DNA of 64,000 nucleotides, taken from Paenibacillus ihumii. GTDB lineage: Bacteria; Bacillota; Bacilli; Paenibacillales; Paenibacillaceae. Both the position numbers and the translations under genes were made by a program. Where the stretch lies: assembly GCF_001403875.1 (NCBI RefSeq), contig NZ_LN884299.1, positions 1,426,117 through 1,490,116 of the forward strand, written 5' to 3'. The notes beneath the pieces are model-generated. The model was not told the DNA's origin. It ran no database searches and saw nothing but the letters and a program-made list of their open reading frames with translations. Position 1 is the stretch's first letter; each line of letters starts with the position of its first letter. Positions 1 to 8,797 of the stretch are shown here, piece by piece.

Positions 1-599
1 CTTACACGGTTCAAGGCGACTATCCGGGCTCTGCGGCGATTCTCGCGGCGGCTGCGGTAACCAAATCGGACGTGAAGGTGCATCGTCTCGCCGAACGCAG
101 CAAGCAGGGCGAGCGCGCGGTTGTGGATGTTCTGCAAATGATGGATGTGCCGCTGACCCATGTCGACGGCACGGTTCACGTCCAGGGCAACGGACGCCTG
201 CGCCCGGTAGAGTTCGACGGCGATGCCGCAACCGATGCGGTGCTCGCTATGGTGGCAGCCGCGGTGTTTGCCGACGGGACCTCCCGTTTCTATAACGTGG
301 AGAACTTAAGATACAAGGAATGCGACCGGATCACAGACTACTTGACCGAGCTGAGAAAAGCCGGTGCAAGCGTAGAGGAGCGCCAGGCTGAGATCATCGT
401 ACACGGCCGTCCGAGCGGGCTGGAGGGCGGCGTGGAGATCAACGCGCATTACGATCACCGCGTCATTATGGCCTTGACGATCGTCGGCCTGCGCTGCCGG
501 GAGCCTCTGGTCATCAAGGACGCTCATCACGTTGCCAAATCGTATCCGCAATTTTTCGATCATATGAAGGCGCTTGGCGCTCAGGTAGAATGGGTATAA
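1..599 (+). CDS. aroA: 3-phosphoshikimate 1-carboxyvinyltransferase (EPSP synthase), 3' part
   Basis: The reading frame is open from the first bases of the window (first full codon at 3) and ends with TAA at 597-599, so only the C-terminal ~199 residues are present. The enzyme joins shikimate-3-phosphate to phosphoenolpyruvate in the chorismate pathway (cytoplasm). Family motifs seen: GDYPGSAA, DGDAATDAVLAM, ENLRYKECDRI and HYDHRVIMAL, in the order expected for domain 2 and the return to domain 1, then the C-terminal VAKSYPQFF. An ATG at 72 is internal and not a start. The downstream CoA-binding gene follows after 48 bases on the same strand. MurA is a related fold, but the KECDRI and DHRVIMAL motifs favour AroA. 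Confidence 0.93.
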   Translation, partial: YTVQGDYPGSAAILAAAAVTKSDVKVHRLAERSKQGERAVVDVLQMMDVPLTHVDGTVHVQGNGRLRPVEFDGDAATDAVLAMVAAAVFADGTSRFYNVENLRYKECDRITDYLTELRKAGASVEERQAEIIVHGRPSGLEGGVEINAHYDHRVIMALTIVGLRCREPLVIKDAHHVAKSYPQFFDHMKALGAQVEWV

Positions 600-647
600 C
601 CGTCTTGAGCCGGGCATACTATGGAAATTCGAGAGGAGGATTTGGCT

Positions 648-1079
648 ATGGCTTTTGAAAACCCGAGCCGCGAGGAGATCAAGGAAATATTGCAGCATGC
701 CGGTAATATCGCCGTCGTTGGACTGTCTGACAAGCCGGATCGCACATCTTATATGGTGGCCCAGGCCATGCAGAGCAACGGGTATCGCATTATCCCGGTC
801 AATCCGGCGGCAAGCGGGCAGATTCTCGGCGAGCAGGTGTACGCTTCGTTGGCGGATATTCCGGAGCCGATCGATATCGTCAATGTATTCCGGCGCAGCG
901 AGTATACGCCGGAGGTGGCCCGGGAGGCGGTAGCAGCGGGCGCCAAGGTGCTGTGGCTTCAGCAGGGGATCATCAGCGAGGAAGCGGCGCAAATCGCCTC
1001 ACAAGGCGGTCTGAAGGTAGTTATGGATCGGTGCATCAAGGTAGAAGACAGCATTTTACTCGGCAAGAGCCGTCAATAA
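648..1079 (+). CDS. CoA-binding domain protein (YccU-like)
   Basis: This is a 143-residue Rossmann-fold protein of the CoA-binding family (YccU type). The glycine-rich stretch AVVGLSDKPDRTSYMVA lies near residues 22-38, and the body shows the pattern GYRIIPVNP, EPIDIVNVFRRSE, AKVLWLQQGI and VVMDRCIKVE seen throughout this family. The start at 648 is preferred over the in-frame ATG at 621 because GAGAGGAGG sits just upstream of it at about 631-639. Members are usually single-domain and cytoplasmic, and bind CoA or a related nucleotide; no reaction is established. It follows aroA closely and ends at a rho-independent terminator, so it may be transcribed with aroA. Confidence 0.88.
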   Translation: MAFENPSREEIKEILQHAGNIAVVGLSDKPDRTSYMVAQAMQSNGYRIIPVNPAASGQILGEQVYASLADIPEPIDIVNVFRRSEYTPEVAREAVAAGAKVLWLQQGIISEEAAQIASQGGLKVVMDRCIKVEDSILLGKSRQ

Positions 1080-1091
1080 TCTGTAAGATTT

Positions 1092-1119
1092 GGACCCGTC
1101 ACTCGCCGGGTCCTCTTTT
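1092..1119 (+). terminator. Rho-independent terminator after the CoA-binding gene
   Basis: GGACCCG (1092-1098) pairs with CGGGTCC (1107-1113), followed by a T-rich tail. It lies 12 bases after the stop of the CoA-binding gene. Confidence 0.75.
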
Positions 1120-1146
1120 ACTTTGCCTGGACAGGCTTATTTTCCT

Positions 1147-1176
1147 TTGACAAATTTGCAAGCCTGGGATTACCAT
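1147..1176 (+). promoter_or_regulatory. Candidate sigma-A promoter for ptsI
   Basis: TTGACA at 1147-1152 is followed after 18 bases by TACCAT (1171-1176), with CATAAT slightly further on as an alternative. This fits an independent promoter for ptsI, which starts about 85 bases downstream. The -10 match is imperfect. Confidence 0.45.
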
Positions 1177-1262
1177 AATAGTGCGCACCCGAAATACTAA
1201 TGAGAGATAAATTATAGAGAGATGATATCCTATAACAGCGCAGGACATAGGGGGTCTAAAAC

Positions 1263-2999
1263 ATGATACAGGGCATCGGTGCAGCAGCGGGCGTCGCCAT
1301 CGGCAAGGCTTTTGTGCTGCCTGCCTGGGAATGGGATGTGCCGGAGCGCCAGATGGATAAGATCGATTTGGCGGCAGAGTTCGAGAGATTGTATGAAGGC
1401 ATACGCACGTCCAAGACGGAAATCGAAGTGATGAAGAACGAGGTCAAGGAAGCGGTAGGCGTTGAGGAGTCAAGCATATTTGACGCTCATCTAGCCATAT
1501 TGGAGGATCCCGTATTCATGAGCGAAATCCGCGGGATCATCGAACGGCAGTACAAGGCGGCCGAGGTCGCCGTTAAAGAAGCGATCGATCATTTTGTCAC
1601 GATGTTTGATTTGCTTGATGATGAGTATATGAAGGAGCGGGCGCTCGATATCAAGGATGTAGGCAATCGCCTGCTTAAGCATCTGCTAGGTACGCCCGAT
1701 ATTACGCTCCCGGCCGACACCCAGCCGTATATATTGGTAGCCAAGGAATTGTCGCCCTCCCAGCTTGTACATATGAATCCTGACAATGTGCTTGGCATGG
1801 TCACGATGGCTGGCGGCAAGACCTCGCATTCGGCGATTATGGCCCGGGCTCTGGGAATCCCCCTTGTGTCCGGACTGGAGCACAAGCTTGCGGCGCCGCT
1901 GAAGACGGGTGATTTGCTTGTTGTGGATGGCGACGAAGGACTCATATATATTGAACCTGATCAGGAAATTATAGATCGTTATACGGAAGTGGCCGAAAAG
2001 CAGCGCAGACGGAAGGAGCAGCTGCAGCTGCTGGCGGCGGTCGAGGCCGTTACCCAAGACGGCGTCCGCTTTCGCTTGGCCGGCAACATCAGCTCTGTCA
2101 AAGACTTGGAGCAGGCGCTCAAATATGGCGCGGAAGGCGCGGGATTGTTCCGGACCGAGTTTTTGTACATGGACCGCCCGGACTTCCCTTCAGAGGAGGA
2201 GCAGTTTGGCATTTACCGGCAGGTCGCGGAGAAGGCGGGGCGGCATTCCGTCGTGATTCGCACGCTGGACATCGGCGGAGATAAGCAGCTGGAATACTTC
2301 GAGCTGCCGGAGGAAGAGAACCCGTGCCTGGGCTATCGGGCCATCCGCATCAGCCTGAACAGCAAAGAGATGTTCAAGGCTCAGCTAACAGCGATCCTTA
2401 GGGCCAGTGCTTACGGCAATTTGAAAATCATGCTGCCGATGATCTCCTCGCTGGAGGAATTGCGCGAGGCGAAGCAAATTTTGGCCGAAGCGAAATCTGA
2501 GCTCGACCAGCGCGGCATCGCTTACGACGACGGAATACCGGTCGGTGTTATGGTCGAGGTGCCCGCTGCCGCGGCGATTGCCGATTTGCTGGCCCAGGAA
2601 GCGGATTTCTTCAGCATCGGCACGAATGATCTCGTGCAGTATGTCCTGGCTGTCGACCGGATGAACGAGACGATCGCCCATATGTATCAGCCGTTTCATC
2701 CGGCCGTGCTTCGCCTGCTCCGCCAAGCGATAACCGGAGCGCACGAGGCGGGCATACCGGTCAGCGTCTGCGGGGAGCTCGCCGGGGACGAGAAGGCAAT
2801 TCCGCTCTGGCTGCATCTCGGCGTACGCGATCTGAGCATGTCGCCGCAATCCTTGTTAAGAGTGAAGCACCGGATATTAAATGCCAAAGCCTCTGCGGGC
2901 AAAGAGACCGGAGCGAACTGCTTCCGGCTTGCGACAGGGGCTGAAGTGGAGGCGGAGCTGACGCGCTTTGCCGAGAGCTGCGTTTGGCAGAACAGTTAG
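1263..2999 (+). CDS. ptsI: PTS enzyme I (phosphoenolpyruvate-protein phosphotransferase)
   Basis: This 578-residue protein is the general PTS enzyme I, which takes phosphate from PEP onto its own histidine and passes it to HPr. The phosphorylated histidine is H189 in GGKTSHSAIMAR. The C-terminal PEP-binding barrel carries RTLDIGGDK, the SIGTNDLVQY motif and the VCGELAGD cysteine motif. Length is normal for the family (about 570-580). The start has a G-rich ribosome site (AGGGGG) 7 bases upstream. No ptsH lies next to it: transcription begins with ptsI at its own promoter and ends at the terminator at 3008-3056. The only HPr-like gene in the window (23882) lacks the phosphorylatable histidine, so the true partner must be elsewhere. 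Confidence 0.96.
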   Translation: MIQGIGAAAGVAIGKAFVLPAWEWDVPERQMDKIDLAAEFERLYEGIRTSKTEIEVMKNEVKEAVGVEESSIFDAHLAILEDPVFMSEIRGIIERQYKAAEVAVKEAIDHFVTMFDLLDDEYMKERALDIKDVGNRLLKHLLGTPDITLPADTQPYILVAKELSPSQLVHMNPDNVLGMVTMAGGKTSHSAIMARALGIPLVSGLEHKLAAPLKTGDLLVVDGDEGLIYIEPDQEIIDRYTEVAEKQRRRKEQLQLLAAVEAVTQDGVRFRLAGNISSVKDLEQALKYGAEGAGLFRTEFLYMDRPDFPSEEEQFGIYRQVAEKAGRHSVVIRTLDIGGDKQLEYFELPEEENPCLGYRAIRISLNSKEMFKAQLTAILRASAYGNLKIMLPMISSLEELREAKQILAEAKSELDQRGIAYDDGIPVGVMVEVPAAAAIADLLAQEADFFSIGTNDLVQYVLAVDRMNETIAHMYQPFHPAVLRLLRQAITGAHEAGIPVSVCGELAGDEKAIPLWLHLGVRDLSMSPQSLLRVKHRILNAKASAGKETGANCFRLATGAEVEAELTRFAESCVWQNS

Positions 3000-3007
3000 A
3001 ATCAAGA

Positions 3008-3056
3008 AAGAACCGCTTGGAGGAGCGATGAGCCTCTTCCTTGCGGTTCTTGTTGT
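3008..3056. terminator. Bidirectional terminator between ptsI and the PfpI gene
   Basis: AAGAACCGC (3008-3016) pairs with GCGGTTCTT (3043-3051), with T-rich flanks on both strands. It separates two convergent genes and can serve both. Confidence 0.75.
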
Positions 3057-3106
3057 TCTTAGGTTGGTTTCTTGTTGTTTACTGCTGCTGCCTTGAAATG
3101 TTCAGA

Positions 3107-3631
3107 TTAAGCCTTGGCCAGCGCATCGACGAATGCTTTGCCGTACGGCGGCAGATCCGGCGGGCGGCGAGCCGAGATGATATGTCCGTCGACGACAACC
3201 GCTTCATCCTTCCAAATCGCGCCTGCGTTTTCCATGTCATCGCGGATTCCCGGGGTTGAGGTCACCGTAACGCCCTTAAGGATTCCGGCCGAGATCAGCA
3301 CCCAGCCGGCATGGCAAATTTGGCCGATCGGCTTGTTCGCTGTATGAAGCTCCTTGATTATTTCGAGCACCTTGCCATAGCGGCGAAGCTTGTCCGGCGC
3401 CCAGCCGCCGGGGACGAGGATGCCGTCATAGTCTTTGGCATCGATTTCCTCGAAGCTGTATTCCGCCTCGGCAGGCACACCGTATTTGCCGATGTATTTT
3501 TTGCCTTTCTCCAGTCCAACGAGGTGAACCTCGGCCCCTTCCTCGCGCACCCGGTAGATCGGGTACCAGAGCTCCAAATCCTCGAATTCCTCGTCCACTA
3601 AAGCGATGACTCTTTTACCAGTAAGTCTCAA
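3107..3631 (-). CDS. DJ-1/PfpI family protein (class I glutamine amidotransferase-like)
   Basis: This 174-residue protein belongs to the PfpI/DJ-1 superfamily, which includes intracellular proteases and glyoxal/protein deglycases induced by stress. The nucleophile elbow is QICHAGW at about residues 103-109, with Cys105 as the expected catalytic residue. The glutamate-bearing segment EEFEDLE (14-20) and VPGGWAPD are also typical. The start is TTG at 3631, chosen because GGAGG lies 9 bases upstream; no ATG is better placed. It is convergent with ptsI and appears monocistronic. Family assignment is secure; whether it acts as protease, deglycase or chaperone cannot be told from sequence. Confidence 0.92.
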   Translation of the reverse strand: MRLTGKRVIALVDEEFEDLELWYPIYRVREEGAEVHLVGLEKGKKYIGKYGVPAEAEYSFEEIDAKDYDGILVPGGWAPDKLRRYGKVLEIIKELHTANKPIGQICHAGWVLISAGILKGVTVTSTPGIRDDMENAGAIWKDEAVVVDGHIISARRPPDLPPYGKAFVDALAKA

Positions 3632-3909
3632 TATTCACGCCTCCTGTTCTCGATCGGTCTTGACGAAATTCGTTTTCGATATTTTAATTGTATCAAAAAT
3701 AAAGTTATTTTTCATATGACTGCGGCCTTTAGCCTGTCAATACTCCTTTCCAACCTAGGAAATAACAAGCATTTGTCTCCTTGAACAAGGAGAACATCCC
3801 CCATAGGTCGAATACATCATTTGACATCCAATTCTACATTTTTTTATCGCAACATAACGGGGACGACGGGCAGCCAATTGAAAAATGATTTGTTAGAAGA
3901 GGTGGTACT

Positions 3910-4353
3910 GTGCGCAAGCTGTGTCATTGCGGGCAAGAAATGAGCCTCGATTTTCGAGTGCTTATTTTCGAAAGTGTTATCGAAATTGACAGGGTACCGA
4001 TTTTCGAATGCGAGCAATGCAATCATTACGAAGTTCTTTCAGCCATCAAGCCGGATCTGCTTGCTCTGCTGGGGGAAGTGAAGGCGAGCCGGGAGCAGGG
4101 GCTCGTGCTATTTAACGAAGTCAACGAGCTGGTCGATGTCATGTACGGGATTTACCGTTCCTGGAACGACACCGGTTCACCTTCTTTTGAAGCGCTGCTC
4201 GACCAGAAATGCAAGGAGCGCATCAATCTTCTGCTTGATGTGTATGGATGTGCCAAGGAGATGCAGGATCGCGACTGGATGGATGATATCTCCAAAAGAT
4301 TGACTCAAATATCTTGCTTTGTGAATAATAGTCAGTTTTCAAGGGCGAATTAG
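3910..4353 (+). CDS. Small protein with N-terminal zinc-ribbon-like cysteines
   Basis: This 147-residue protein starts at GTG (3910), preceded by AGAGGTGG. The first 40 residues carry CHCG near the N-terminus and CEQC about 30 residues later, a spacing like YgiT/MqsA-type zinc ribbons. The remainder is predicted helical and acidic, with no motif I recognise and no helix-turn-helix. It stands alone between the PfpI gene and ytxJ, with its own upstream gap. A metal-binding or nucleic-acid-binding role is plausible from the cysteine pairs only. Function unknown. Confidence 0.7.
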   Translation: MRKLCHCGQEMSLDFRVLIFESVIEIDRVPIFECEQCNHYEVLSAIKPDLLALLGEVKASREQGLVLFNEVNELVDVMYGIYRSWNDTGSPSFEALLDQKCKERINLLLDVYGCAKEMQDRDWMDDISKRLTQISCFVNNSQFSRAN

Positions 4354-4466
4354 GGGCGGATTTTCAGCAAAATACTGCAATGAGTTGTGTTTATCGTCTT
4401 TTTTTTGTTAAGATATCTAATAAGTATGCTTAATAATCTGTTGTCGGAAAAGGGGATGGATATTAT

Positions 4467-4811
4467 ATGGCTGCTTTGAAAAGAATAACTTCTATAGAAA
4501 AGCTTGCCCAGGCTATGGAAGACTCTGCGCACAAGCCGTTGTTGCTATTCAAACATAGTACCCGTTGTCCCATCAGCTCGGGAGCGCATCGGGAAGTGGA
4601 AGCATACTTAAATGATAGTCCCAATGAAGCTGTTGCCTATGGTGTTATATACGTTGTTGAAGACAGGCCCGTCTCCAATGCGGCGGCGGAGCGTCTTGGC
4701 GTGAAGCATGAATCCCCTCAAGCCATTTTAGTCCAAAACGGACAAGCCGTTTGGCATACTTCCCATTCCGACATTACTTCAGAAGCCCTAGAGGGGGTTC
4801 TAGCCGAATAA
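4467..4811 (+). CDS. ytxJ: Bacillithiol-system redox protein YtxJ
   Basis: This 114-residue thioredoxin-fold protein matches the YtxJ family (DUF2847). The hallmark is KHSTRCPISS at about residues 29-38, with a single active-site cysteine (Cys34) after the first beta strand. The cis-Pro region ESPQAILV follows near 81-88. YtxJ is thought to be a monothiol bacilliredoxin that removes bacillithiol from modified proteins, which fits a Firmicute that makes bacillithiol. The start has GGGGAT upstream. In Bacillus it lies near ccpA, and here it is directly upstream of ccpA, which supports the call. Confidence 0.93.
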   Translation: MAALKRITSIEKLAQAMEDSAHKPLLLFKHSTRCPISSGAHREVEAYLNDSPNEAVAYGVIYVVEDRPVSNAAAERLGVKHESPQAILVQNGQAVWHTSHSDITSEALEGVLAE

Positions 4812-4821
4812 AGCGCGAACA

Positions 4822-4850
4822 TTGCACAAAGTAAAATTTTGTCGTATCAT
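4822..4850 (+). promoter_or_regulatory. Sigma-A promoter for ccpA
   Basis: TTGCAC (4822-4827), a 17-base spacer, then TATCAT (4845-4850). It lies between ytxJ and ccpA, so ccpA has its own promoter. Confidence 0.6.
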
Positions 4851-4919
4851 AAACCTAATTGGAGCTTGAAAATTTACGGGATGAATGAGTGAAAATCTAT
4901 TGGCAATGGAGAGAAGAAT

Positions 4920-5924
4920 GTGACGGTTACCATTTACGATGTGGCACGTGAAGCAGGCGTCTCAATGGCCACGGTTTCACGGGTTGTCAATAACAACCCT
5001 AACGTGAAGCCGCAAACCCGGAAGAAGGTATATGAAGCAATTGAACGTTTGGGATATCGTCCGAACGCGGTCGCAAGAGGCCTTGCGAGCAAGAAGACCA
5101 CTACGGTTGGCGTAGTGATTCCGGACATCTCGAATTCAATCTTCGCCGAAATCGCCCGGGGCATTGAAGACATCGCCAACATGTACCACTATAACATTAT
5201 TTTATGTAATGCAGACAAGAAGAAAGAGAAGGAAATCCGCGTCATCAACACGCTGCTTGAGAAGCAGGTGGACGGGCTTCTCTTCATGGGCGGAGCAGTG
5301 ACGGAAGAGCATATGCAGGCCTTCCAGACATCCTCTGTTCCTGTTGTTTTATGTGCGACGAGCGACGAGAACGGAACGATTCCGTCCGTCGATATCGATC
5401 ATGAGGCGGCGGCTTTTGATGCTGTAAGCACGCTGATTCGCCACGGTCATCGCGAGATTGCCATGATCAGCGGCACGCTGCAGGATCCGGCTAACGGATA
5501 CGCACGGTTTCAGGGCTATAAACGGGCCCTGGAGACAGCGGGCATCCAGTACCAGGAGGATTTGGTCCGGATCGGCAACTACCGTTACGAATCCGGTGTC
5601 GAAGCTATGAAGTATTTTCTGGGTCTGAAGAAGCGCCCAACGGCTATTTTCGCCGCTACGGATGAGATGGCGATCGGAGCGATTCACAGTATTCAGGACG
5701 AAGGGCTGAAGGTTCCCGAGGATTTCTCTATTATCAGCGTGGACAATATCCGCATGGCCTCAATGGTACGGCCCCAGCTGACCACGGTAGCCCAGCCGAT
5801 GTATGACCTCGGCGCGGTAGCTATGCGCTTGTTGACAAAATTGATGAAGAAAGAGACTGTGGAGAGCTCGAAGGTGATTTTGCCGCATGAGACGATCCTC
5901 CGCTTGTCGGTCAGCCACGTATAA
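4920..5924 (+). CDS. ccpA: Catabolite control protein A (LacI/GalR family)
   Basis: This 334-residue regulator has the LacI-type helix-turn-helix at residues 2-25 ([20 protein letters not shown]) and the hinge helix PNAVARGLA near 48-56. A periplasmic-binding-protein-like effector domain fills the rest. CcpA binds cre sites together with Ser46-phosphorylated HPr or Crh and controls carbon catabolite repression. The start is GTG at 4920, with GGAGAG 8 bases upstream; the length equals that of other CcpA proteins. Its own promoter and a terminator at 5999 make it monocistronic. The nearby acsA and acuAC genes are classical CcpA targets. LacI-family paralogues exist, but sequence and synteny with ytxJ point to CcpA. 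Confidence 0.93.
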   Translation: MTVTIYDVAREAGVSMATVSRVVNNNPNVKPQTRKKVYEAIERLGYRPNAVARGLASKKTTTVGVVIPDISNSIFAEIARGIEDIANMYHYNIILCNADKKKEKEIRVINTLLEKQVDGLLFMGGAVTEEHMQAFQTSSVPVVLCATSDENGTIPSVDIDHEAAAFDAVSTLIRHGHREIAMISGTLQDPANGYARFQGYKRALETAGIQYQEDLVRIGNYRYESGVEAMKYFLGLKKRPTAIFAATDEMAIGAIHSIQDEGLKVPEDFSIISVDNIRMASMVRPQLTTVAQPMYDLGAVAMRLLTKLMKKETVESSKVILPHETILRLSVSHV

Positions 5925-5998
5925 TCGGCTGATTTCGATCATCAATTATAGATAGAGAAGAAGAATAAAGACAAATATATGAAAAAGGTTATACGGAA

Positions 5999-6025
5999 AA
6001 AGCTCCTGCTCAGGAGCTTTTTTTA
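5999..6025 (+). terminator. Terminator after ccpA
   Basis: AAAGCTCCT (5999-6007) pairs with AGGAGCTTT (6012-6020) over a four-base loop, followed by a T run. Confidence 0.85.
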
Positions 6026-6051
6026 GGGGGAAAATAGAGGAGGAGATCGTT

Positions 6052-6759
6052 ATGGCCGCAACAATCGGGCTTATGGGCGCCATGGATGAAGAAATTGCCC
6101 TTCTGCTGGAGCGGGTAGAGGGAAAGAACACGGTCGGATACGCCGGGATCAGCTTCGTGACGGGACGGCTGCACGGCAAAGAAGTTGTCGTCTGCAAATC
6201 AGGCGTCGGCAAAGTCAATGCCGCAGCCACAACGCAAGTGCTGGTCGACCGGTTCGGAGTGGAGGCGATATGGTTTACGGGAGTGGCCGGTGCGGTTCAT
6301 CCGGAGCTTAATATCGGGGATATCGTGATTTCCTCTTCGTGTCAGCAGCATGACGTGGATGTGACTGCGCTTGGCTTTGCCCGCGGCATAATCCCTTATC
6401 AGGACGTATCGGACTTTCCGGCCGACAGGAAGCTGATCCGCCTGGCGGAGGAAGCTTGCGCCAAGCTGTGCACGGATAACAATTTTATCGTAGGCAAAGT
6501 GCTATCCGGAGACCAGTTCATTTCAAACTATGATTATGTTCGCGAGCTCCATGAGACGCTGGATGGCGCCTGTGTGGAGATGGAAGGGGCTGCGGTGGCT
6601 CAAGTATGCCATATGAATGAAGTGCCTTATGTCATTCTCCGTTCGATGTCCGACAAGGCCGACGGGACTGCGGACGTCAATTTCGCCGAATTTACGGCGC
6701 TTGCTGCCCGGCGTTCGTTCGAAATTCTGAACGAGATGGCCGCCCGCCTGAACCGGTAA
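6052..6759 (+). CDS. mtnN: 5'-methylthioadenosine/S-adenosylhomocysteine nucleosidase
   Basis: This 235-residue enzyme hydrolyses methylthioadenosine and S-adenosylhomocysteine to adenine plus the thioribose sugar, in methionine salvage and the activated methyl cycle. Motifs seen: GAMDEEI (catalytic Glu) at residues 7-13, SGVGKVNAA, WFTGVAGAVHPELNIGD, the substrate motif CVEMEGAAVAQVC and the catalytic SDKADG (Asp) near the C-terminus. AGGAGG lies upstream of the ATG at 6052. The stop is directly followed by the stop of the convergent acuC gene, with no spacer. Its terminator therefore lies inside acuC coding sequence (6787-6811). Confidence 0.95.
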   Translation: MAATIGLMGAMDEEIALLLERVEGKNTVGYAGISFVTGRLHGKEVVVCKSGVGKVNAAATTQVLVDRFGVEAIWFTGVAGAVHPELNIGDIVISSSCQQHDVDVTALGFARGIIPYQDVSDFPADRKLIRLAEEACAKLCTDNNFIVGKVLSGDQFISNYDYVRELHETLDGACVEMEGAAVAQVCHMNEVPYVILRSMSDKADGTADVNFAEFTALAARRSFEILNEMAARLNR

Positions 6760-7944
6760 TCAGACCTTGGGGAAATCCTGCAGCGCAACCGCGAGACTCT
6801 CGCGGTTTTTTGCTGTGATTTCGTCCCTGCGGGGAATTCCCTCCCAATGCGTCAGGTCATCCAGCCATTCGGCCGGGAGGCTCACAGAGCTTTGTCCCTT
6901 CCACCGCTCTCTCCAGGCCTGCGGCAACGGCGTGCGAGGCTGCTGCTTCAGGGAGCGCTTCAAGGGGTGATCCGTCATTTCCAGCCAGAGCAGGCTCCAT
7001 GCCCGGGGGACGACACGCCATATGTCATACCCGCCTCCGCCCACGGCGACCCAACGCCCCTCGCAATGCTTATGGGCAAGGCTGTGAATGATGGCGGGCA
7101 TTTGGTCATAGATGGCCATGCTGCACTGCATGTGGGAGAGCGGATCGTAAGCATGCGCATCGCAGCCGTGCTGGCTGATGATAAGATCCGGCTTGAAGTA
7201 CTCTACCAGCCGCCGAATCGACTGCTCGAAGCATTCCATCCAGGAGTCGTCCTCCGTATAAGGCTGCAGCGGGATGTTGACGCTGGTTCCGTAGCCCTGA
7301 TGCTCGCCTCGCTCCTGCACGAAGCCCGTTCCGGGAAATAAATATTTGCCGGTCTCGTGGATCGAGTATGTACAGACCTCCGGATCGGAATAGAAGCTCC
7401 ACTGTACTCCGTCCCCGTGGTGGACGTCCGTGTCGATATAGAGCACCCGTGCCTGATAACGCTGGCGAACATAGGCTATGGCGACGGAGACGTCATTATA
7501 TACGCAGAAGCCTGCCGCTCTGGCTGAAAGGGCGTGGTGCAGGCCGCCGCCCAAATGCAGGGCATGGTCGCAGCGTCCGGACATGACGGCTTCGGCAGCC
7601 GTGATGGAGCCGCCGGCAATATATGCAGCAGCGTCATGCATGCCCGGAAAGAACGGCGTATCCCCGTCCCCCAGCCCGTACTGCTCCGCGCGCTCCAGCC
7701 AACCCGGCCCGGGGGGGCTCGCGCTTAATGCTTTAACGGCCTCAAGGAAAGCCGGCTGGTGAACCTGCAGCAGCTCATCGTCCGTGGCCGGACGGGACGC
7801 CAGCATCGCCGAGGGCTCCAGAGCCCTCGCTTCGGCAAGGAGGTCGAGCGTTAATTTGAGCCGGATCGGATGAAAAGGATGGCTGTCGTGAAAATGATAA
7901 TTCAGGGCTTTATCATGATGAACTAATAAAGCGCTTCCAGTCAT
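6760..7944 (-). CDS. acuC: Acetoin utilization protein AcuC (class I/II histone deacetylase family)
   Basis: This protein of about 394 residues is a zinc-dependent deacylase of the histone-deacetylase superfamily. Zinc-site and proton-relay motifs are visible: YIDTDVHHGDGV, YSIHETG, and ISQHGCDAHAYDPL. In Bacillus AcuC removes the acetyl group that AcuA places on acetyl-CoA synthetase, restoring its activity. The ATG at 7944 is preferred to the in-frame GTG at 7953 because GGAGAG stands 8 bases before it. It lies 43 bases after acuA, so the two form an operon divergent from acsA. In B. subtilis acuB lies between these genes; it is absent here. Confidence 0.94.
   Translation of the reverse strand: MTGSALLVHHDKALNYHFHDSHPFHPIRLKLTLDLLAEARALEPSAMLASRPATDDELLQVHQPAFLEAVKALSASPPGPGWLERAEQYGLGDGDTPFFPGMHDAAAYIAGGSITAAEAVMSGRCDHALHLGGGLHHALSARAAGFCVYNDVSVAIAYVRQRYQARVLYIDTDVHHGDGVQWSFYSDPEVCTYSIHETGKYLFPGTGFVQERGEHQGYGTSVNIPLQPYTEDDSWMECFEQSIRRLVEYFKPDLIISQHGCDAHAYDPLSHMQCSMAIYDQMPAIIHSLAHKHCEGRWVAVGGGGYDIWRVVPRAWSLLWLEMTDHPLKRSLKQQPRTPLPQAWRERWKGQSSVSLPAEWLDDLTHWEGIPRRDEITAKNRESLAVALQDFPKV
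6787..6812 (+). terminator. mtnN terminator embedded in the 3' end of acuC
   Basis: AACCGCGAG (6787-6795) pairs with CTCGCGGTT (6799-6807) over a 3-base loop and runs into a T tract to 6811. It terminates plus-strand transcription only. On the minus strand the same bases are codons of acuC. Confidence 0.8.
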
Positions 7945-7987
7945 GGGCGCCACTCTCCTTGCTCTTGTGTCATTCTCTGCATGAGCA

Positions 7988-8620
7988 TCAGTACATGAAC
8001 CGCTGCTGAAAGCGGATCCGATCGAACTGCTCTTCAGATTCTAGCGGAACGTCCTTCCCGATGCGAACCATCAGGCAGTTTGCCGGGTGGGAGCAAATTT
8101 CTGGGTCATCGGTAGCATACCAGACCATATCCACTGTTTTCATCAGCCGCTCCATCATTTTCCGGTAGTCCCATACGCTGAGTCCGCTGCTTTTTAAATC
8201 CCAGTGCCAGTAATATTCCGTCGTAAATACGATATACCGCTCCATCTGATCCTGCTCGAAGGCCGTTCGGATCATTTTGGAGCCCAGCCCGAGCGAGCGA
8301 TAATCGTTCGCCACCTCGATTGCTCCAAGTTCAATCAGATCGGGCATATTTCCCTGGGACCAGCGCTCCATCTCATCAGGGTAATGAAACGTGACGTAAC
8401 CGACGATGGTATCCTGCTCCCGGGCAATGATAATGCGCCCTTCCGGGAGAGCCGCGATTTCAATCAAGGCTTCGTGCTGATCGTTCGGCCTGCGGAAGGC
8501 GTCCAGCTCTTCGTGCATCCGGAAGCTCTGAAGAAGCTCCGGGGAGACAGGGCCTTCAACTACGATTTCGCGATCTCCTCTGGACAGGGTATGGCGGATA
8601 TGCGTTTTCCGATGTTCCAT
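7988..8620 (-). CDS. acuA: GNAT protein acetyltransferase AcuA
   Basis: This 210-residue GNAT acetyltransferase has the acetyl-CoA loop in YRSLGLGSKMIRTAF (about residues 107-121). AcuA acetylates the catalytic lysine of AcsA and switches it off. The C-terminal half (YYWHWDLKSSGLSVWDYRK) is typical of AcuA rather than generic GNAT proteins. The start has AAGGAGG 8 bases upstream. Its position, divergent from acsA and followed by acuC, is the conserved arrangement and is the strongest support for the specific role. Confidence 0.93.
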   Translation of the reverse strand: MEHRKTHIRHTLSRGDREIVVEGPVSPELLQSFRMHEELDAFRRPNDQHEALIEIAALPEGRIIIAREQDTIVGYVTFHYPDEMERWSQGNMPDLIELGAIEVANDYRSLGLGSKMIRTAFEQDQMERYIVFTTEYYWHWDLKSSGLSVWDYRKMMERLMKTVDMVWYATDDPEICSHPANCLMVRIGKDVPLESEEQFDRIRFQQRFMY

Positions 8621-8743
8621 TTTCGCCGCCTCCTTTGCTCGTTCCCCTCACTTATAACAGAAAAATGAAAATTTGAAAAGTATAGCCCCTCATAAAAGCG
8701 TGTGTTATAATGTATTCCGACATAAAACATTCACAAATAATTC

Positions 8744-8774
8744 TTGACATCCCGCTTTACACTGCATGACTAAT
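8744..8774 (+). promoter_or_regulatory. Candidate acsA promoter
   Basis: TTGACA (8744-8749) is followed by TGACTA at 17 bases or ACTAAT at 19 bases. It lies in the 318-base divergent region between acuA and acsA, about 170 bases upstream of acsA, which leaves a long leader containing the inverted repeat at 8798-8847. Confidence 0.45.
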
Positions 8775-8797
8775 TACACAATGGCTCCATTAACAAA

